Of a DNA stretch of 64,000 bases, positions 58,633 through 64,000 are shown in pieces (the stretch's first letter is position 1; each line of letters opens with the position of its first letter). Source of the stretch: Nectonema munidae. Lineage: Eukaryota; Nematomorpha; Nectonematoida; Nectonematidae. Location of the stretch: the NCBI GenBank assembly GCA_030549495.1, contig JAUIRK010000879.1:124001-188000 (forward strand), given 5' to 3'. The notes below the pieces were generated by a model. It had not been told where the DNA came from, did not search any database, and worked only from the letters and a program-made list of their open reading frames with translations. The position numbers were made by a program, and so were the translations under genes.

Positions 58633-60844
58633 TTAACCCTAGGAAGCCCATACCGGTCAATTGACTGCTAGATTCATTTAAAAACTTCATTGCAAAAAAA
58701 ATTCCCGTTATTTTCAGTGGATACTTCATAAGTCTAAATTTAACATTGTTCCCTACCGTATACAGTAAAAATTTTGTCATGGTTGGCAAAAGTCTTACCA
58801 CTGATTCAAAATATATCTAGAAAGCCCAGACCGGTCAATTGATCGGTCTGCATAATATAGAATTATGTAAACTTAAAAATCTCTATTTGTTAATTAAATT
58901 ATTATTATCATTTTTATTTATTAAAAAACATTTATAAAACTAAAAAATAAAATTTTCAATTTGAATTTATTTTTTCAAAATGCACTTCTCAAACTTTTAC
59001 TGAACAAGTACCACAAATGTATTTCGAACATCCATAGCAACTTACTTTTGTTTTATTTTTTATACATACTCTACATGTTGTTCTTCGTGTTTCTTTTTCA
59101 ATATTATTTGTTGAAGATCTGGCGATAAGTAAATTAGGAGAATTAGTTTTCCTTCGATTTATATTATCTTCACATAGAGTTTCTCCTAATTCAATAAGAA
59201 ACTTTCTTCTGCTTGCCGTAAATATTTCAAGCTTTGTGCATATTATAAAAGAATTTAGGCAGATAATGTCTATCAAATTAAAAAATACTGATAAAGGCAA
59301 CCTTTTTGTGGCACATTTAGTTGAATATGTTTTCAACATTTGGTCTGCTGTGTCAACTCCTTCTTTTGTGGAATTATAAAATAAAATTGTGTTTGGTTTC
59401 TTTCTTTTCGATGATGAAATTTCGATTTTATCATGCATGGATGATAGGATGTACACCACTTTATTTTTTTTTAGCTTTATAACATAAAAAAGATATGTTA
59501 TCATCAAGGGTAAAAGCATATTTGGTATCATAAAGGTGATTACTTTTGTTCATTTTAATTTCAGTAGGAATTTCTTTTTTATTGGACCGCATAGTACCTA
59601 CTAAATTAGTTTTTTGTCGTAGAAGTTTTTGTGCTAAATTCAGATTTGTAAAGAAATTATCAACGGTAATATTTAATCCTTGATTTTTATACGGTTCAAT
59701 CAGATTCATGACGATACTTTCTGATAACGAACCGATTCTTTCCTCTTTTCCCATATATGGATAGGAGTTTAGAATGTAAGAAGATTCTGTATCGCAAATC
59801 ATCCAAAACTTGATACCAAATTTGCCCGGCTTACATGGCATATATTGCATAAATGAAGATTTACTCTTACAAGGAAATGATTGCTCGTCAATCGTAACGT
59901 TAAAATATGGTTTGTAGCTTTTTTCGCAGTTTTTCATAACTCATTTCCATAAATCACGCATGGGAGCAAATTTGTCGGATTGCTTTCTAGATATCCTCGT
60001 ACTGCTATCATCAAATCTTATATACCTAAGAATACTTTTGAACTTATTTTTTGAAAGAGTCTCTCTAAAGATTTTCTTCCCATATTTTTCCTCCCAAAAT
60101 GTATATAAAGGTTCGTTTTTCCCCTTCAAAACGCCTCTCAAAATACACAAGCCAAAAAAAGCCTTCAATTCCACTTCATCAGTACTAAAATTTATGTCAT
60201 TGTGCTTTTGTGCTTTTTCTATTGTTTTTTGCACAATTATATTTATATTATGTATTCCAAATAGTTCTTCAAAAACATCTTTGATGCTTTGAGTTCTAGA
60301 AGAAATAAATTTTGTTGGACCACCTCTTTGATGAACAATATTTTACTTGAACTTTTTGTTGTTCTACAAGGATTTTCACTCCATTTAGTTCCATCTTTAC
60401 TTTCAAAGTATGTTTCAAATAAGCGAATATGTTCTGTTTCTATAGATGTTTCACTTTGAGAACTTGTTTCACTATAACTTGAAATATTGTTTGAAGAAAA
60501 AAAAGAATTTTCGGATTGAAAACTGTCACTTATTGAATCGGAATCATTTAAAAGCAAACTTTTATTTTTTGAAATATTAATCATTTGCCCCGCCATTTTA
60601 TTTTAAAGTTTAAAAATATTTTTAGTTTAAAAATTATATATTTTAGTAAAAAAAATTAAAATAATATTTTAATTTTTATATTTTATGTAATATATTTTAC
60701 AGCGTGTTCAAAAAAAATAAATCAGTATTTTTAAATGCTGTATAGTTTCTAGATTTTAAAAAAAACTGTAAACAAATTTAAACCGGTCAATTGACCGTTA
60801 TGGGCTTTTTAGGTAGGCAAAATTTTTGGGCTTCCTAGGGTAAA
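58633..60844 (-). mobile_element. piggyBac element nested in the MULE
   Basis: Ends TTAACCCTAGGAAGCCCA (58633) and TGGGCTTCCTAGGGTAAA (to 60844); the right TTAA has decayed to TAAA. Subterminal copies of ACCGGTCAATTGA occur at 58652, 58831 and 60782 with both orientations of the palindromic core, as expected of transposase-binding sites. Full length about 2.2 kb. Confidence 0.88.
58989..60596 (-). pseudogene. piggyBac transposase, nearly complete, broken
   Basis: Acidic/Ser-rich N terminus from 60596 (MAGQMINISKNKSLL). 60234-59941 gives ELKAFFGLCILRGVLKGKNE and RYIRFDDSSTR; 59937-59461 gives FNVTIDEQSFPCKSK (first catalytic Asp), MPCKPGKFGIKFWMICDTES, GLNITVDNFFTNLNLAQKLL (second Asp) and LVGTMRSNKKEIP; about 59400-58989 gives STKEGVDTADQMLKTYS (third Asp) and a Cys-rich C terminus (CRVC...CYGCSKYICGTC). 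A stop at 59938-59940 and frame changes near 60237 and 59470 break it. All three catalytic positions survive, so the copy is fairly young. Confidence 0.88.
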
Positions 60845-62999
60845 ATCATTTTTTCATTTTCTTAAATAAACTGGAAGTCGTTTTATGTCGTAGTTTTTTA
60901 TTTTGTTAGTAAAAGTTATTGTCAAAAATGACGGCTCCAATGATGTTCTCAAGTTTTTTGATCATAATCATGAAAAAATAAATGAGCGTATAGAGAAGTT
61001 TAATGAAAATATAAAACTGGAAGCACTAACTTCAAATAAGTCAACTATCCAAATATATCGTACTTTTTTTTCTAAATTTAGCGTGTGTATTTATTTTATC
61101 TTTTTAAAGAGAAAACATAACAAAGTTAAATCGGGAAGACAGAGAAACGCTGAGTGTCAAAAGAAGTATTCTACGAAAAATTCGTTACAACAAAAAGGGA
61201 GTCAAGCCTCCTTCCAATTTACATTTTGATATACCTGAAAAGTACACTAAAGCCAATGGCGTTAATTTTCTAAAGTTAGACTGTTTTACAAATGAGAATA
61301 AAAGATTGATTATTTTTAATGGAAAAATGCTTACTCATTTAGTTCAAACATCAAATTTATTCGAAATATACATAGATGAAACTTTTAAAAAAGCGCCGTG
61401 TCACTTCTATCAAATTATAAAAATACACGCATTCTTAAATATTACTCAAATACCAATTTTATATGCTATTGCTTGTGACAAAAAACAACAGACATACAGG
61501 TATTTACCATATATGTATTTTGCTATATTATACAGGTATTTTGCTACCTAAGACTAATTTTCGATCATTTAAAAGAAATTATAAATTCAAATCAATTGAA
61601 AACTATAGTTGGTGATTTTGAGCAGGCGATCATTTCAGCTGCACGAGAAGTAAGTTTACATATATGAATACTCTAACTTAGGAAATCATAAATTTTTAGC
61701 CGTTTCCTAACGTTGTCTACCACGGATGCTATTTTCATTTTTGCCAGAGCATATACAGAAAGCTATCTGAAATGGGCTTCCGTCCCTTATATTCAAAAAG
61801 TTTATCCTTCAGAAAGAGCATAAAAATGTTACTTGCTTTAGCGTTCTTACCTGAGAATGAAGTATCATTTTGGTTTATAATCATTACAATTATTATCACA
61901 TATATTAACCTTAAATTATTTTAATATTAATATGTTTTTAACCAAAGATCAAAGTTGCTTATAGAAAGCTGAAAAGAATGATGAATATTTTCAATCTTGA
62001 AGAATTTTTTTTATATTTTGAAAACAACTGGCTCAATAGAATAATTCTGTGGAACGTTTTTAAAAGGAAAATTAGAACAAAAAATCATTGCGAAGGATTT
62101 CACAACAGGTGAATTTTTTTTTGTATAAATAATTTGCTTTAATTGTACCATGTTTAAGTTTGAAATCGTCATTAAATTATGAAAAGACTTCAACATGGGA
62201 AGTGATTGATTTTTTTATTAAAGGTGAGGAAAGACTTTGGGTTGACGTGCCTGAAATAGAGTCATTAAACTCAAAATATAACTGGAGTGGAGGCAAGAAA
62301 GACAGAAAAGAAGATCAAGAAAAAATGATTGAGGAAATATATGCAGCATATCTAGTAGACAAAAACGTATACATGTTTTTAAGTAGAATTTCAATATGTA
62401 TATCCTCTCCTCAGAACATGGAAACATCCAATACTGATGACGAATTTTGTGTAAATTTTTCAATATTGAATGCTTCATCTTCGTTCAGCATTTCAAATAT
62501 ATTAAACAATTGACTGTTAATTTTGAACTGAACTAACTATACAAATAAATTTTTTTCCTGTTTATTTTGAATTAATTTTTATATTTGGCTAGTAAATATA
62601 GTGTTTAAATCATTTAACACTATATAGTTTTATATAGTTAGTTTATATAGTTAAAGATATAGTTTACATCTTTAACGAGTTTTATTTAGGTTTCTATTTT
62701 ACCTATAATTACGCTTTTACCTACTATGAGTTTTTGTTTTAACAATGTACATAATTTAATTTTTTCTAGAATCTATAAATTTTATTTTACTACTACATAT
62801 CTAAGTTAAATTTTCATAAATTTTTAATTAACTAATTCAAAAACTTAACTAATAACTAACTAATTACTAAATCGTTGAAAATTTTTAGCACGTTTAGATT
62901 TTAGGACATACTGTTTAGATTGCAGTTGTAATTTTTAGATATTCTACTGCATGTTTTCCACCGAAAAATACAAAAACAATAATAAAAGGATTTTTGTCT

Positions 63000-63175
63000 A
63001 AGTAAGTTTTTTGTATTATTCTCAATTAACAAAATCATGAGAAATATAAAAAAATGTTTTTCTCTACTTAGTGTTTCGTATTATTCTAAATTTTCATGAT
63101 CATAAGAAAAAATAAAACTTAAATTTTTTTGACTACGTAGTGTTTCATATTATTCTCAATTAGCATGATCATCAG
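63000..63175. repeat. Tandem repeat in the MULE subterminal region, about 65 bp x2.6
   Basis: TTTTTGTATTATTCTCAATT, GTTTCGTATTATTCTAAATT and GTTTCATATTATTCTCAATT head three successive units, each followed by ATGATCAT-like sequence. Confidence 0.65.
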
Positions 63176-63413
63176 ATTTAAAACCCCAAATCTTTCCTAA
63201 AAGTAGTGAATGCTACGCATCCTTAGAAGAAGTAATGATGAGGAAAAGAACGTGCGTCGATAAAGTGATGATGAGAAAAAATTAGACAGCATTCATTGCA
63301 AGGCAGAAGCGGCACGATCAAAGTGTTAAAGAGGGCTTCAATTCATCATAGCTATCACGCGATTGATAACCGGATTAAAATGTAGACAAAATCGCCATGT
63401 AGGCAAAATGTCC

Positions 63414-63860
63414 TAGAGTTTGCATCGTGCAAACGCTATGAAGTGTATGTTGTGTTGAGACATAATCTTTTAGAAACGGGATAGACATACAGCTTGCACA
63501 ATCGAACATACTCCTCTATCTTCAACAGTTGGCATTTTACTATTTTTGCATCTTCTATATATTTTTTTAAAATTTCTCGATAACTTCGCTGTTTTATTCA
63601 TTTGATTTGGAGAGGAGATTTCCAACGCTGTTTCTTATTATATTTGAGTATCAAGAACTACTGGATTTGGTAATCTTTTTTGAAAAGTTTTTTATTAATA
63701 TTTTTGTTTTATTTGATACTCCTAAACATTTTTGATAACGTTAGTTTATAGGTAGAAGAAGTCTTTACTGTTTATTTAACTTTAAACACTTTAGCTACAT
63801 AATTTCTCATTATCGCACTTCTCATGAATGTGAGAACAATTTTTTCGTTAATTGCATTAT
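63414..63860. other. Intergenic AT-rich sequence right of the MULE
   Basis: Nothing recognised before the BED-finger fragment. Confidence 0.4.
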
Positions 63861-63869
63861 TGGAAACTG

Positions 63870-64000
63870 CTTTAAAAGTTTTAAGCGTACGGTCAGTTTA
63901 ATAAGGCATATAAAATCTAAGCATCCTACTTTTTATAAAGAAAATTGATCTATTCGTTCTAAGAATAAGGAAGAGGATATTCAAGTGCGAAATGAAAGAG
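63870..64000 (+). pseudogene. BED-finger hAT transposase start, off window
   Basis: The frame at 63870 reads CFKSFKRTVSLIRHIKSKHP then TFYKEN and a stop. The L..H-x4-H pattern is the second half of a BED zinc finger as in ZBED-like hAT transposases; the Cys pair upstream is degenerate. Continues beyond the right edge. Confidence 0.55.

Larger units (their letters stand above)
58293..63413 (+). mobile_element. MULE with about 190-bp terminal inverted repeats, piggyBac inserted
   Basis: Left repeat 58293-58489 (GGACATTTTGCCTACATGGC, ATCGCGTGATAGCTATGATG, CATCACTTTATCGAC) is mirrored at 63231-63413. Inside, 58510-58632 encodes HYRCVKRNCPGIFYNKLEN (FLYWCH-type finger). After the piggyBac, 60930-61090 gives DHNHEKINERIEKFNENIKL; 61306-61500 gives TSNLFEIYIDETFKKAPCHF (first catalytic Asp) and YQIIKIHAFLN; 61560-61650 gives FDHLKEIINSN and TIVGDFEQAIISAARE (second Asp); 61700-61770 gives VVYHGCYFHFCQSIYRKLSE. 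GTAAGT...TTTTTAG at 61650-61699 looks like a 50-bp intron. No clear 9-bp target duplication. Confidence 0.85.

Noticed and set aside
1-64000. LTR retroelements, Polintons, CRISPR arrays, bacterial operons
   Set aside because: None of their hallmark proteins or repeats were seen; all reverse-transcriptase pieces are of non-LTR or possibly Penelope-like type.

Overview
The window is strongly AT-rich animal nuclear DNA. It carries spliced genes with kilobase introns and many decayed transposons: LINEs, hAT, MULE and piggyBac elements, a Penelope-type hammerhead ribozyme and tRNA-derived SINEs. An arthropod, possibly a copepod such as a salmon louse, fits the transposon mix, but that is a guess. 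No prokaryotic gene, CRISPR array or LTR-type element was recognised.

Host genes. The backbone is a minus-strand 5-oxoprolinase gene (OPLAH). It runs from a start codon at 47146 to the left edge, and 15 exons were read by eye. They sum to 2508 nt (836 codons) with matching phases, GT/AG borders and no stop. This covers the whole HyuA-like half and the start of the HyuB-like half; the last third lies beyond the left edge. Introns 1 and 9 are 65 and 53 bp, the other twelve 1.3 to 14 kb and full of transposons. Intron 14 (2019-16117) holds a complete single-exon gene on the opposite strand, 6731-8773, for a 680-residue FASTK-family protein with a C-terminal RAP domain. Upstream of OPLAH, at 55287-56330 on the minus strand, is a single-exon protein-kinase-like ORF that lacks the catalytic HRD aspartate and has a repeat-bearing acidic insert in its activation segment. 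A triplicated CCAAT-box unit lies just 5' of it.

Mobile DNA, left to right: LINE 3' end (1-1183); LINE reverse-transcriptase copy (2250-4600); diverse repeats, a transposon protein remnant (11.8-12.7 kb), a hammerhead ribozyme (12997-13038) and a hAT with a SINE inside (13606-15171), all in intron 14; a long decayed hAT (17633-20592) in intron 13; nested hAT-type elements (24360-25474) in intron 11; FLYWCH/MULE and hAT remnants (30-31.7 kb) in intron 8; a hAT with perfect target duplication inside another inverted-repeat element (33.2-34.5 kb) in intron 7; LINE remnants at 38.2-39.3, 47.4-49.5 and 52.3 kb; a MULE remnant at 50.8-51.5 kb; a 400-bp hAT MITE at 57524-57923; and a MULE with long terminal inverted repeats (58293-63413) whose transposase is interrupted by a 2.2-kb piggyBac (58633-60840). 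A new BED-finger hAT begins at the right edge.

The host genes show no evident joint pathway. OPLAH acts in cytosolic glutathione turnover, the FASTK protein probably in mitochondrial RNA metabolism, and the kinase-like ORF is an orphan. The most unusual items are the 42-nt hammerhead ribozyme, the pseudokinase with its repeated CCAAT upstream region, and the preservation of a 15-exon reading frame through 45 kb of transposon-filled introns.
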